From NCBI RefSeq assembly GCF_900114015.1, contig NZ_FORN01000004.1, positions 62,001-126,000 of the forward strand: a stretch of DNA of 64,000 bases. Reading direction: 5' to 3'. The notes beneath the pieces were generated by a model. That model was given only the letters and a program-made list of their open reading frames with translations. It had not been told where the DNA came from and searched no databases. Positions within the stretch are counted from its first letter, which is position 1; each line of letters begins with the position of its first letter. The position numbers and the translations under genes were made by a program. This document shows, piece by piece, positions 17,644-28,304 of the stretch. This stretch comes from Caulobacter sp. UNC279MFTsu5.1. GTDB taxonomy: Bacteria > Pseudomonadota > Alphaproteobacteria > Caulobacterales > Caulobacteraceae.

Positions 17644-18981
17644 TTGCGAAGCCTGATCGCCGCCGTCGAACGTATCGATCCGCTGACCATCTTCGGTCGC
17701 GTCGCCGCCGTGAACGGCCTCCTGATCGAGGCCCGCGGCGGGCTGACCCGTCTCGCCGTCGGCGCCCGGGTCGAGATCGAGCGCCTGGGCCTGCCGGTGC
17801 TGCCGGCCGAGGTGGTCGGCTTCCGCGAGACCCGCGCCCTGCTGATGCCGTTCGGCCCCGTCGAGGGCGTGGCTCCCGGCGCCGAGATCCGCATCATGCC
17901 CGAGGGCGCCGTGGTCCGCCCGACCAAGGCCTGGCTGGGCCGCATCATCAACGCCTTCGGCGAACCGATCGACGGGCTGGGCCCGCTGCCGCAGGGCGAC
18001 GTCCCCTACCCCCTGAAGACCCCGCCGCCGCCGGCCCACGCCCGCGGCCGGGTCGGCGAGCGCCTGGACCTGGGCGTGCGGTCGATGAACGTCTTCACCA
18101 CCACCTGCCGCGGCCAGCGCCTGGGCATCTTCGCCGGCTCGGGCGTGGGCAAGTCGGTGCTGCTGTCGATGCTGGCCAAGGAGGCCAGCTGCGACGCCGT
18201 CGTGGTCGGTCTGATCGGCGAGCGGGGCCGCGAGGTCCGCGAGTTCATCGAGGAGACCCTCGGCGAGGAAGGGCTCAAGCGCGCCATCGTCGTGGTCGCC
18301 ACCTCGGACGAGCCGGCCCTGACCCGCCGCCAGGCCGCCTACATGACCCTGGCCGTCGCCGAGTTCCTGCGCGACCAGGACCAGGAAGTCCTCTGCCTGA
18401 TGGACTCGGTGACCCGCTTCGCCATGGCCCAGCGCGAGATCGGCCTGGCCGCCGGCGAGCCGCCGACCACCAAGGGCTACACCCCCACCGTCTTCACCGA
18501 GCTGCCCAAGCTGCTGGAGCGCGCCGGCCCCGGCCCGATCCGCCCCGACGGCACCACCGCCGCCCCGATCACCGCCCTGTTCACGGTGCTGGTCGACGGC
18601 GACGACCACAACGAGCCGATCGCCGACGCCGCCCGGGGCATCCTGGACGGCCACATCGTCATGGAGCGGGCCATCGCCGAGCGCGGCCGCTTCCCGGCGA
18701 TCAACGTCCTCAAGTCCATCAGCCGGACCATGCCCGGCTGCCAGACGCCGGAGGAGCGCGAGGTCGTCAAGGCCGCCCGCCAGACCCTGGCGGCCTATTC
18801 GAACATGGAAGAGCTGATCCGCATCGGCGCCTACCGCGCCGGGGCCGACCCGCTGATCGACCGCGCCATCCGCCTCAACCCGGCGCTCGAGGCCTTCCTC
18901 GGCCAGAGCCCCGACGAGGCCACCAGCCTCGACGACAGCTTCGGCTACCTCGCCCACATCCTGCAAAGCGACGCCGCCTGA
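17644..18981 (+). CDS. fliI: Flagellar export ATPase FliI
   Basis: A 445-residue F1-type ATPase that powers the flagellar type III export gate. It has the Walker A motif GSGVGKS (about residues 163-169), Walker [12 protein letters not shown], and the C-terminal helical domain. The start is a TTG at 17644 after GGGAGCC, and no in-frame ATG lies close by. Its stop codon overlaps the fliJ start (TGATG), so the two are translationally coupled. TTAAC elements upstream fit CtrA control. Confidence 0.96.
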   Translation: MRSLIAAVERIDPLTIFGRVAAVNGLLIEARGGLTRLAVGARVEIERLGLPVLPAEVVGFRETRALLMPFGPVEGVAPGAEIRIMPEGAVVRPTKAWLGRIINAFGEPIDGLGPLPQGDVPYPLKTPPPPAHARGRVGERLDLGVRSMNVFTTTCRGQRLGIFAGSGVGKSVLLSMLAKEASCDAVVVGLIGERGREVREFIEETLGEEGLKRAIVVVATSDEPALTRRQAAYMTLAVAEFLRDQDQEVLCLMDSVTRFAMAQREIGLAAGEPPTTKGYTPTVFTELPKLLERAGPGPIRPDGTTAAPITALFTVLVDGDDHNEPIADAARGILDGHIVMERAIAERGRFPAINVLKSISRTMPGCQTPEEREVVKAARQTLAAYSNMEELIRIGAYRAGADPLIDRAIRLNPALEAFLGQSPDEATSLDDSFGYLAHILQSDAA

Positions 18982-19400
18982 TGACCAAGTGGGCCGACTC
19001 CCTGATCCGCATCTCGAACCACGAGGTCGAGACCCTGCAGAAGCGCCTGGCCGACATCGTCGAGCGTCGCCAGACCGCCGAGATGAGGGTCGCCACCCTG
19101 GACGCGGAGTCCGAGGCCGAGGCGATGCGGGCCCAGGGCGACGTCGAGGCCGGCTGGTACATGATCGGCTTCCGCCAGGGCTCGAAGATCCGCCGCGACC
19201 AGGCCCTGCTGGAGATCGACCAGATCCTGATCGAGGAGGCCGGGGCCCGTGACGCCCTGGCCCTGGCCTTCGAGAACCTCAAGAAATACGAGCACGTCGC
19301 CGAGGCCGCCAAGGTCGCCAAGGCCAAGCTGGTGGGCAAGCTGGAGATCGCCGCCCTGGACGAACTGGGCCTGCGGCGGGCGGCGGCCGGTGGGCGGTGA
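18981..19400 (+). CDS. fliJ: Flagellar export chaperone FliJ
   Basis: A 139-residue, almost wholly helical and charged protein (coiled coil about residues 10-120), the size and layout of FliJ, the stalk-like partner of FliI. Its position directly behind fliI with a one-base overlap is the main evidence. The Ala/Gly-rich end reads into sequence just before a family C repeat. Confidence 0.9.
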   Translation: MTKWADSLIRISNHEVETLQKRLADIVERRQTAEMRVATLDAESEAEAMRAQGDVEAGWYMIGFRQGSKIRRDQALLEIDQILIEEAGARDALALAFENLKKYEHVAEAAKVAKAKLVGKLEIAALDELGLRRAAAGGR

Positions 19401-19411
19401 CAGCCTCTACT

Positions 19412-19562
19412 CCTCACCCGTGAAACGGGGGAGGTGGCGCGATGCGAATACGCATCGTGACGGAGGGGGCGTCCCGACGCCGACCTCGTCGCCACTAGAC
19501 GCCCCCTCCACCGCTTCGCGGTCCCCCTTCCCCGTTGCGCTTCGCTCCACGGGGGAGGAGAT
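19412..19562. repeat. Extragenic palindromic repeat, family C, at the 5' end of the xylanase gene
   Basis: The element holds CGATGCG-AATA-CGCATCG flanked by GGGGGAGGTGGCG and GACGGAGGGGGCG, then a CCCCCTTCC...GGGGGAGGAG end. The first half is repeated in inverted orientation at 52740-52800. It fills the gap between fliJ and the first recognisable xylanase codons. Confidence 0.75.
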
Positions 19563-20607
19563 ATCGCGCCGCACGGTCCTGGCCGGCGCCCTCGCCCTGT
19601 CCGCCTGCGGCCCGAAGGCCCAGGGCCAGCCCATCCCCGCCGACCTGCCGCCGCTGAAGGCCGTCGCGCCGTTCCGGGTCGGCGCCTGCGTCCAGGCCCT
19701 GCACCTGGACGACCCGGCCCTGGCCGGCCTCCTGGCCCGCGAGGTCAGCCAGCTGACCCCCGAGTGGCAGATGAAGATGGAATACATCGTCCAGCCGGAC
19801 GGGTCCTTCCACTTCGAGGCCCCCGACCGCATCGCCGCCTTCGCCCGCGCCCACGGCATGGGCCTGCTGGGCCACACCCTGGTCTGGTACGCCCAGGCGC
19901 CGGAGGCCTTTCAGCGGCTCGACGAGAACCGCATCGGCTTCGCCGACGCCTATCGCAACTACATCCTCGCCGTGGCCGGCCGCTATCGCGGCCAGGTGGT
20001 CGGCTGGGACGTGGTCAACGAGGCGGTGGCCGAGGACGGCGACGGCTGGCGCGACAGCCTGTGGGCCCAGCGCCTGGGCGCCTTCGAGCACATCGCCCTG
20101 GCCTATCGCACGGCCCGCGAGGCCGACCCGCAGGCCACCTTGCTGCTGAACGACTACAATCTCGAATACTATCCCAGGAAGCGCGCCACCTTCCTGAACC
20201 TGGCCGAGCGCCTGCTGGCCTCGGGCGCGCCGCTGACCGGCCTGGGCACCCAGATGCATGTGGCGGCCGACATCGCGCCGGGCGAGATCACGCGGATGAT
20301 CCGCGACCTGGCCGGCCTGGGCCTGCCGATCCACGTGTCCGAACTGGACGTGTCGCTGACCCGCGCCGAGAACAAGCTGCTGTCCCGCACCGAGCTGCAG
20401 CGCCGCCAGGCGGCCGTCTACGCCGAGACCGCCGAGGCGTTCATGGCCCTGCCCGAGCGCCAGCGCTTCGCCTTCACCCTGTGGGGCCTGCGCGATCGCG
20501 ATTCCTGGCTGACGGCGGAGAACGCCGCCGACGCTCCGGCCGCCTTCGACAACGCCGGCCGCCCCAAGGCCGGCGCGGCGGCCCTGGTCGGGGCGTTCAG
20601 GGGTTAG
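19561..20607 (+). CDS. GH10 endo-1,4-beta-xylanase, probable lipoprotein
   Basis: The GH10 barrel is clear: acid/base Glu in VVNEAV (codon at 20020) and nucleophile Glu in HVSELDVS (codon at 20341), with MKMEYI and HTLVWYAQ as further family blocks. The N-terminus SRRTVLAGALALSACG looks like a signal ending in a lipobox. No ATG, GTG or TTG fits it: the nearest in-frame candidate is a GTG at 19420 inside the repeat, giving an implausible leader. I mark the ATA at 19561 as the edge of recognisable coding; the true start is unresolved. The protein would degrade xylan outside the cytoplasm. Confidence 0.85.
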   Translation: MSRRTVLAGALALSACGPKAQGQPIPADLPPLKAVAPFRVGACVQALHLDDPALAGLLAREVSQLTPEWQMKMEYIVQPDGSFHFEAPDRIAAFARAHGMGLLGHTLVWYAQAPEAFQRLDENRIGFADAYRNYILAVAGRYRGQVVGWDVVNEAVAEDGDGWRDSLWAQRLGAFEHIALAYRTAREADPQATLLLNDYNLEYYPRKRATFLNLAERLLASGAPLTGLGTQMHVAADIAPGEITRMIRDLAGLGLPIHVSELDVSLTRAENKLLSRTELQRRQAAVYAETAEAFMALPERQRFAFTLWGLRDRDSWLTAENAADAPAAFDNAGRPKAGAAALVGAFRG

Positions 20608-20659
20608 GGCGGATCGAGATTCAGCTGTCTCGGGCGACTCCGTCAGCACCCAAGGCCTT

Positions 20660-20805
20660 CGCCTTGATCCGTCATTCCCGCCCGTGTGGCGGGAATCCCT
20701 GGTTCAGCTGACGATGAAATGCCTTGGCGCGCCGGCGCGCCACGCCCCCGCACCTGCGGCGGACAGAGGGCTTCCCGCCACAAGGGCGGGAATGATGGAC
20801 TCGTT
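20660..20805. repeat. Extragenic palindromic repeat, family A, copy 2
   Basis: Ends GTCATTCCCGCC and GGCGGGAATGAT are inverted, with GGCGCGCCGGCGCGCC and GCACCTGCGGCGG inside. It continues into ACTCGTTGGGAGCGCGGC, which is also seen beside copy 1 and at 42843. It lies between convergent genes. Confidence 0.75.
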
Positions 20806-20832
20806 GGGAGCGCGGCGGAAGGTCGCTCCGCC

Positions 20833-21252
20833 CTAAGCCTTGCTCGTCCCGCCCGGCTGGTCGTCATCGTCTTCGGCGCACAGCGTCTTGGCCAGGGCCA
20901 AGATCTGCCGGCGCTGGGCCGGCGGCAGCTGGGGCACCAGCGAGGCCAGCTCGACCCCCTCTTCGGTGGCCATGAAGCGGCGCACGGCCTCGATGCGCTT
21001 GTCGCCGTCGCCGTCCACCTCGGGCGGCATGCCCTCGAAGAACCAGGCCACCGAGGTCTGCAGGGTCACGGCCATGCCGTAAAGCTTGGAGGCGCTGACG
21101 CGGTTGGCGCCGCGCTCGTATTTCTGCAGCTGCTGGAAGGTGATGCCCACGCTGTCGGCCAGTTGCGTCTGGCTCAGGCCCATGGATTTGCGACGCATCC
21201 GGATGCGCGCGCCCACATGGATATCGACGAGGTGAGGTTCTTGATCGGCCAA
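20833..21252 (-). CDS. XRE-family helix-turn-helix regulator
   Basis: A 139-residue protein with a Cro/CI-type DNA-binding domain (about residues 15-70: RIRMRRKSMGLSQTQLADSV followed by TFQQLQKYERG). The C-terminal half is helical and ends in an acidic run, EDDDD. The start appears to be a TTG at 21252, after GGAG. The targets are unknown. Confidence 0.9.
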   Translation of the reverse strand: MADQEPHLVDIHVGARIRMRRKSMGLSQTQLADSVGITFQQLQKYERGANRVSASKLYGMAVTLQTSVAWFFEGMPPEVDGDGDKRIEAVRRFMATEEGVELASLVPQLPPAQRRQILALAKTLCAEDDDDQPGGTSKA

Positions 21253-21376
21253 CGTGCGTCTCCAGGCGGAGACTCGACAGGTCTCCTGCCGCTTAGACGC
21301 CGAGGATGATCCTCGCCCTCAAGCTTTGCGATGAATTTTCGTAAACCGCGTTATTCGGTCGCAGGGATCGCCAGGC

Positions 21377-21781
21377 TCAGCCGATCGGCTTCTGGGCCGT
21401 CGCCTGAACCGGCGGACGGGTGGCGACGGCCACGGCGTGGTCGGCGTCGCTGGCCTGGCGCAGGGCGCGCAGGTCTTCGCTGATCCGGAAGATGGCGACA
21501 TAGAACTCGCAGAAGGCGCGCCACAGCAGCACCATGGCGGCGGCGACCAGCAGGCCGGCGATCAGCACGGGAAAGGCCAGCAGCAGCGACTGCAGGCCGG
21601 GCTCCTTCAGCGCCAGGCCGACGGCGGCGCCGACCACCGAAAAGGCGAACAAGGCCACGACGCCCAGCCCGGCCCAGTAGATCAGGTGAATCACCGGCCC
21701 CGTGACGAGACGGTCGAACGTCAGCAAGTCCCAGAACAGACCGTTCGAGCCGCGCGCCTTGGAATTTCTGGCCGGAGCCAT
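21377..21781 (-). CDS. DUF4282-like membrane protein
   Basis: A 134-residue protein with two long hydrophobic segments (HLIYWAGLGVVALFAFSVVG and LLLAFPVLIAGLLVAAAMVL). An FDRLVTGPVI start and an RAFCEFYVAIFRISEDL end match the DUF4282 pattern as I remember it. The function is unknown. Confidence 0.72.
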   Translation of the reverse strand: MAPARNSKARGSNGLFWDLLTFDRLVTGPVIHLIYWAGLGVVALFAFSVVGAAVGLALKEPGLQSLLLAFPVLIAGLLVAAAMVLLWRAFCEFYVAIFRISEDLRALRQASDADHAVAVATRPPVQATAQKPIG

Positions 21782-21840
21782 CCGACACCCCTCATGTCAG
21801 CGGGAGCTCCGCCGGGTACTGACGCCATCGCTAGCAGCGC

Positions 21841-21871
21841 GAAGCCCGCTCGGCAATGCCGAGCGGGCTTC
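21841..21871 (-). terminator. Strong hairpin downstream of the 21896-22456 gene
   Basis: A perfect 14-bp stem (GAAGCCCGCTCGGC and complement) with a 3-base loop lies 25 bases after the stop of the preceding minus-strand gene. It has no T-tract. Confidence 0.7.
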
Positions 21872-21895
21872 GGATCGTCAGACGACGATCGTTGG

Positions 21896-22456
21896 TTATT
21901 GGGGCTTGGCGCCGGCCAGGGTGGCGTCGATCTGCGCCTTGGTGGCCGTGGTCTGCAGGCCGCCGGTGGCGGCGGCGCTGAAGCTGGCCTTGGGCAGGGC
22001 GAACTTCTTGTCGCCGCTGGTCACGACCACGTTGGTCGAGCCGTCGGCGCCGGCGGTGGTGCCGGCGATGGTGCCGACCACGGCGCCGGAGGGATCCTTG
22101 ACCTCGGAGCCGACCTTCAGGTCCAGGGCCACATTGGCCGAGGACGGCGTACCCGCCGCGTCGGCGTCAGCCGCCGTGCCCGCGGTCCCGGTCGCGCCGG
22201 TCGGCGCGCCCGCGCCCGTGGCGGGGCTGGCGGGCGTGGCCGGAGAAGCCTGCGTGCCGGTTGAGGGCGACGCCGGCGTGGCTGGCGTGGCCGAGGTCGT
22301 TCCGGACGGGGTGGTCTGGGCGGACGGCATGGTGTGGCCCGAGGGCGTCATGGCGCCGGCGGCCGGAGTTCCGGTCGAGCTCGTCGATTGGGCGAACGCG
22401 GCGCCCGCCAGCGAAAGAGTCGCGGCGGCGGCGAACATGGCGATCTTGGTTTTCAT
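21896..22456 (-). CDS. Exported Thr/Pro/Ala-rich protein with a PRC-barrel-like end
   Basis: A 186-residue protein with a Sec signal (KIAMFAAAATLSLAGAAFAQ) and a 90-residue low-complexity linker of Thr, Pro, Ala, Ser and Gly. A small C-terminal domain (about 112-180) opens with LKVGSEVKDPSGAVVGTI, which resembles PRC-barrel/YrvD-like repeats. It is probably a periplasmic or cell-surface protein; the role is unknown. Confidence 0.75.
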   Translation of the reverse strand: MKTKIAMFAAAATLSLAGAAFAQSTSSTGTPAAGAMTPSGHTMPSAQTTPSGTTSATPATPASPSTGTQASPATPASPATGAGAPTGATGTAGTAADADAAGTPSSANVALDLKVGSEVKDPSGAVVGTIAGTTAGADGSTNVVVTSGDKKFALPKASFSAAATGGLQTTATKAQIDATLAGAKPQ

Positions 22457-22610
22457 TAGTAGCGCTCCGTCGTGAAGGCCCCCGCCTTACAAAACCGAAC
22501 GCGACCTCTCGGCAACGGTTCCGAAATAATCAGTAACAACCCGTGACCATTTCTGGGCGCTTCCAGGCTTTTTCTAGGCGAGAGGGCCGAAAACTTGACC
22601 GTTGACTGAC

Positions 22611-24722
22611 CTAGACCATGCCGACGGTGCGCAGGCGCGCGCGCGGATGGATTTCGTTCTGGCTCATCACCACGGTCTGGCCGCGGAAGCGCTCGATGAT
22701 CGAACGGACGTAGGGGCGCACGCCGGGGCTGGTCAGCAGCACGGCGCTGTCGCCGGCCATGGCGGCGCGGTCGAAAGCGTCGCGCACGCCGCGGATGAAG
22801 TCCTGCAGGCGCGAGGGCGCCAGAGCCAGCTGCTTGTCCTCGCCCGGCCCGACCAGGGCCTCGGCGAAGGCCTGCTCCCACTCGGCCGACAGGGTGATGA
22901 TCGGCAGCGCGCCGTCCTCGCCGCGATTGGCCCAGCACAGCTGGCGGCCCAGGCGGGCGCGGACCTGCTCGACCAGCTGGATGACCGAGGCGGTGTGCGG
23001 CGCGGCCTCGCCGATGCCTTCCAGGATCTGCGGCAGGTCGCGGATCGACACGCGCTCCTTCAGCAGGGCCTGCAGCACGCGCTGGATGGTCGTGGCGCTG
23101 ACCACCGAGGGGATCAGGTCGTCGACCAGCTTCTTCTGGCCCTCGGGCAGGTCCTTCAGCAGCTTCTGCACCTCGGCGTACGAGAGCAGGTCGGCCATGT
23201 TTTCTTTGAGGATCTCGGTCAGGTGCGTGGTCAGCACGGTGGCCGGATCGACGATGGTGTAGCCGCGGAAGGTGGCCTCCTCGCGCATGGCCTCCTCCAC
23301 CCAGGTGGCGGGCAGGCCGAAGGCGGGCTCGCGCACGTGCTCGCCCGGCAGCTCGACCTGGCCGCCGCGCGGGTCCATGGCCATCAGGCAGCCCAGGCGG
23401 ACCTCGCCGGCCCCGGCCTCCATCTCCTTGATGCGGATCGCATAGCCCTGGTTGGCCAGGCGCATGTTGTCCAGGATGCGGACCGGCGGCATGACGAAGC
23501 CGAACTCGGTGGCCAGGGTCTTGCGCAGGGCGCGGATCTGGTCGGTCAGCTTGCGGCCGTCCAGGTCGTTGATCAGGGTCAGCAGGCCGTAGCCCAGCTC
23601 GATCTTGACGTCGTCGATGGCCAGGGAGGCGCTGATCGGCTCTTCCTCCGGCTCGGCGGAGGCTTCGGCCAAGGCCGCCAGGGCGGCGGGATCCAGCGGC
23701 TGCGGCTCCTTGGCCTTCTGCACGCGGCGATAGGCCAGGAAGCCCGCGCCGGCGGCCAGGGCCGCGAACGGGATGATCGGCATGCCCGGGATCAGGGCGA
23801 TGACGCCGGAAGACGCCGAGACCATGCCCAGGGCGACCGGGTTCATGGCCAGCTGGGTGGTCAGGGCCTTGTTGGCGCTGCCCTCGACCCCGGCCTTGGA
23901 CACGACCATGCCGGCGGCGATCGAGATGATCAGGGCCGGGATCTGGCTGACCAGGCCGTCGCCGATGGTCATGATGGTGTAGGAAGCGCTGGCCTCGCCG
24001 ATCGGCATCTTGTGCTGGACGACGCCGATCAGGATGCCGCCGACGATGTTGATCGCGGTGATGATCAGGCCGGCGACGGCGTCGCCCTTCACGAACTTGC
24101 TGGCGCCGTCCATGGCTCCGAAGAAGGTGCTTTCCTGCTCCAGGTCCTTGCGGCGCTGCTTGGCGGTGTCCTGGTCGATCAAGCCGGTCGACAGGTCGGC
24201 GTCGATGGCCATCTGCTTGCCGGGCATGGCGTCCAGGGTGAAACGGGCCGCGACCTCGGCGATCCGACCCGAACCCTTGGTGACGACCATGAAGTTCACC
24301 ACCACCAGGATGATGAAGACGATCACCCCGATGACGAAATTGCCCTGCATCATCAGGTTGCCGAAGGCGGCGATCACCGCGCCGGCCCCGTGCGAGCCTT
24401 CCTGGCCGTGGCCGAGGATCAGGCGCGTCGAGGCCACGTTCAGGCCCAGGCGATAGAGGGTGGCGACCAGCAGGACGGTCGGGAACGAGGTGAATTCCAG
24501 CGGCTTCTTGATCAGCACCGCCGTCATCAGGATCAGCACCGCGCCGGTCAGGGAGATGGCCAGCAGCAGGTCCAGCATGATCGCCGGGACCGGGATGATC
24601 AGCAGGACGATGATGCCCACGACGCCCAGGGCCAGTCCCATTTCGCCGCGCAGGATCCCTTCCCACAGCGACTTGGCGCTGGGGATCGAGGAGGCGGCCT
24701 TGGAGACGGCGGCGTCGGCCAT
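22611..24722 (-). CDS. flhA: Flagellar export gate protein FlhA
   Basis: A 703-residue protein with about eight membrane spans in the first 310 residues and the conserved cytoplasmic FHIPEP region (GLNVASTRLILGHGQ, then NFMVVTKGSGRIAEVAARFTLDAMPGKQM read in parts). A large C-terminal cytoplasmic domain docks export substrates. The ATG at 24722 follows GAAGG; a TTG seven codons earlier is less likely. It lies downstream of flbD. The 130-base gap contains a TTAA-N6-TTAG element near 24787, a possible class II promoter. Confidence 0.97.
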   Translation of the reverse strand: MADAAVSKAASSIPSAKSLWEGILRGEMGLALGVVGIIVLLIIPVPAIMLDLLLAISLTGAVLILMTAVLIKKPLEFTSFPTVLLVATLYRLGLNVASTRLILGHGQEGSHGAGAVIAAFGNLMMQGNFVIGVIVFIILVVVNFMVVTKGSGRIAEVAARFTLDAMPGKQMAIDADLSTGLIDQDTAKQRRKDLEQESTFFGAMDGASKFVKGDAVAGLIITAINIVGGILIGVVQHKMPIGEASASYTIMTIGDGLVSQIPALIISIAAGMVVSKAGVEGSANKALTTQLAMNPVALGMVSASSGVIALIPGMPIIPFAALAAGAGFLAYRRVQKAKEPQPLDPAALAALAEASAEPEEEPISASLAIDDVKIELGYGLLTLINDLDGRKLTDQIRALRKTLATEFGFVMPPVRILDNMRLANQGYAIRIKEMEAGAGEVRLGCLMAMDPRGGQVELPGEHVREPAFGLPATWVEEAMREEATFRGYTIVDPATVLTTHLTEILKENMADLLSYAEVQKLLKDLPEGQKKLVDDLIPSVVSATTIQRVLQALLKERVSIRDLPQILEGIGEAAPHTASVIQLVEQVRARLGRQLCWANRGEDGALPIITLSAEWEQAFAEALVGPGEDKQLALAPSRLQDFIRGVRDAFDRAAMAGDSAVLLTSPGVRPYVRSIIERFRGQTVVMSQNEIHPRARLRTVGMV

Positions 24723-24852
24723 GAAACCTTCGAGGCTGTTCAAGCTCTACCGCGCATGAAGCGATTTGCGCGCTAGTGCCATGTGCTTAATCGAAATTAG
24801 CCATGTCGGGCGCCGGACCGATGGTCGCGGGCGCCGAACACGGGTCTTCCGG

Positions 24853-26217
<1,365 letters not shown>

Positions 26218-26289
26218 CGTTTTCTCTCCGTTGGGGCCTAGCGCGCCCCGTATTCCAACCGGTTAAGCTTCACTCGACGTCGCAGGCGG

Positions 26290-26625
26290 TCAGCCGGCGG
26301 CGTCGCCGTCCTTGATGATTTCCGTCATGGTCACGCCCAGGCGCTCGTCGACGACGACGACCTCGCCGCGCGCCACCAGGCGGTTGTTCACATAGATGTC
26401 GATCGCCTCGCCGACCTTGCGGTCCAGCTCGAGGATGCTGCCGGCCGACAGCTGCAGCAGCTGCGCCACCGACATGTGGGCCCGGCCCAGCACGGCGGAG
26501 ATGTTGACCGGCACGTCGAACACCGGCGCCAGGTCGGAGGCGATCTTGTCGCTGAGTTCGACGGGCATCTCGGAGGCCAGCATGCTGCCGCCGAATTCGT
26601 CGAGGGTGAGGTTGTCTTCGGTCAT
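26290..26625 (-). CDS. fliN: Flagellar motor switch protein FliN
   Basis: A 111-residue protein with a C-terminal SpoA domain (about 35-105: VPVNISAVLGRAHMSVAQLL, VGEAIDIYVNNRLVARGEVV). FliN forms the C-ring with FliM and FliG and binds FliH. It starts five bases after the fliH stop, within the fliF operon. Confidence 0.95.
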   Translation of the reverse strand: MTEDNLTLDEFGGSMLASEMPVELSDKIASDLAPVFDVPVNISAVLGRAHMSVAQLLQLSAGSILELDRKVGEAIDIYVNNRLVARGEVVVVDERLGVTMTEIIKDGDAAG

Positions 26626-26630
26626 GGCGG

Positions 26631-27272
26631 TCAGCTTTCGCTAGGCACGAGGGGTTCGGCGTGGAGACCCTCGGCCGCGATGGCGGCTTCGAGGGCTTGG
26701 GTGACGCGGGCGGCCGCGTCGTCGGGATTGAAGGCCGCGCGCCCGTCGCCCCAGTCGAGGAGGAAGGCGGCGGCCGGCACGGCGTCGGCCCGGGCGACGA
26801 TCTGGCCGGGGAAGCCGATGGCCTGGGCCGTCTGCTCCAGGGCCGCCTGGGTGCGCTCGACCAGGTGGGCGGCGACGCGGACGGTCAGCTTGGGGCTGGC
26901 CTCGACCTCGCGGGCCAGGGCGACCAGGGCCGCCTGGGTCGGGGCCTCCGGGAACTGGTCCAGGGCGGCGTCGGCGATGGCCCGGCCGCAGGCCAGGGCC
27001 AGCATCGCCGAGCCCTCGCGGTGCTCGTGGGCCACGGCGGCCAGGGTCGAGAAGGCGCTGTGGATCGCCTGGCCGACCGTGTTCAGGGCCAGGGCGGCCT
27101 CGCGCTCGGCCTGGGCGACGGCCGACTGCTCGCCGGCGGCGTAGGCCTGGGCCTTGGCCTCTTCCATCTCTTCCAGGGTGAAGTTCTTCTTCACCCGCGG
27201 CGGCGCGCTCATGCCGCCGTGGTCGTCGAACACGGTGTCGAAGGTGAAGCGCTTGTGGGCGATGTCGGTCAT
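26631..27272 (-). CDS. fliH: Flagellar export regulator FliH (FlbE-type)
   Basis: A 213-residue protein between fliG and fliN, the place of flbE/fliH in Caulobacter. The N-terminus is basic and the middle is a long Ala-rich helix ([20 protein letters not shown]..) like the FliH stalk. The C-terminal part resembles the FliH/YscL domain, with [11 protein letters not shown] near the end. It should tether FliI to the C-ring. Sequence similarity in this family is weak, so the call leans on synteny. Confidence 0.87.
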   Translation of the reverse strand: MTDIAHKRFTFDTVFDDHGGMSAPPRVKKNFTLEEMEEAKAQAYAAGEQSAVAQAEREAALALNTVGQAIHSAFSTLAAVAHEHREGSAMLALACGRAIADAALDQFPEAPTQAALVALAREVEASPKLTVRVAAHLVERTQAALEQTAQAIGFPGQIVARADAVPAAAFLLDWGDGRAAFNPDDAAARVTQALEAAIAAEGLHAEPLVPSES

Positions 27273-27284
27273 TCAGCCATCCCC

Positions 27285-28301
27285 CTAGTAGATCAGTTCG
27301 TCTTCGGCGCCGGCGCCGGCCAGCATGATCTCGCCCTTGGCGGCCAGGTCCTTGGCGACCTGCACCATGGCGACCTGGGCCTGGTCGACGTCCTTCAGGC
27401 GGACCGGGCCCATGCTTTCCATGTCCTCGCGCATGATCTTCGAAGCGCGCTCCGACATGTTGGAGAAGAACATCTCGCGCAGCTTGTCCGAGGCGCCCTT
27501 CAGGGCCAGGGCCAGCTGTTCCTTGCCGGTGGCGCGCAGCAGGGTCTGGACGCCGCCCGGGTCCAGCTTGGACAGGTCCTCGAACACGAACATCAGGGCG
27601 CGGATGCGCTCGGCGGCCTCGCGGTTGCGCTCTTCCAGCGCCGCGATGAAGCGGGCCTCGGTCTGGCGATCGAAGTTGTTGAAGATCTCGGCCATCATCT
27701 CGTGGCTGTCACGCTTGGACGTGCGCGCCAGGTTCGACATGAATTCGGTGCGCAGGGTCTGCTCGATCTTGTCGAGGATCTCGCGCTGGACCGGCTCCAT
27801 CCGCAGCATGCGGGTGACGCATTCCAGGGCGAAGTCCTCCGGCAGCGAGGCCAGCACGCGCGCGGCGTGGTCGGACTTCACCTTGGACAGCACCACCGCG
27901 ACGGTCTGCGGGTATTCGTTCTTCAGGTAGTTGGCGAGCACCGCCTCGTTCACGTTGCCCAGCTTGTCCCACATGGTCCGACCCGCGGGACCGCGGATCT
28001 CTTCCATCAGCTGGTCGACCTTCTCCGGCGGCATGAAGGCCGACAGCAGGCGCTGGGTCTGCTCGTAGGAGCCCATGATCGCGCCGGTCGAGCTCATGCC
28101 CGAGACGAACTCGACCAGCAGCTCTTCCACGACCGAGGCAGAGACCGTGCCCAGGCCGGCCATGGCCTGGGAAACTTCCTTGATTTCCTCGTCGTCCAGG
28201 GCTTCCCAGATCGCGGTGTGCTCTTCGCCCAGGGCGAGCAGCACGATCGCGGCCTTCTCGGGACCGGCCAGCTTCTTGACGTCGTTGACGGAGGTCTTCA
28301 T
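27285..28301 (-). CDS. fliG: Flagellar motor switch protein FliG
   Basis: A 338-residue protein with the three FliG domains: N-terminal FliF-binding ([14 protein letters not shown]), middle ([16 protein letters not shown]) and C-terminal ([31 protein letters not shown]), the last carrying charged residues that meet the stator. The start is three bases after the fliF stop, so translation is likely coupled. Confidence 0.97.
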   Translation of the reverse strand: MKTSVNDVKKLAGPEKAAIVLLALGEEHTAIWEALDDEEIKEVSQAMAGLGTVSASVVEELLVEFVSGMSSTGAIMGSYEQTQRLLSAFMPPEKVDQLMEEIRGPAGRTMWDKLGNVNEAVLANYLKNEYPQTVAVVLSKVKSDHAARVLASLPEDFALECVTRMLRMEPVQREILDKIEQTLRTEFMSNLARTSKRDSHEMMAEIFNNFDRQTEARFIAALEERNREAAERIRALMFVFEDLSKLDPGGVQTLLRATGKEQLALALKGASDKLREMFFSNMSERASKIMREDMESMGPVRLKDVDQAQVAMVQVAKDLAAKGEIMLAGAGAEDELIY

Positions 28302-28304
28302 CGC

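Noticed and set aside
19420..19560. GTG start for the xylanase at 19420
   Set aside because: It would put a Pro/Ser/Arg-rich repeat translation ahead of the lipobox signal, which is not a workable export signal.
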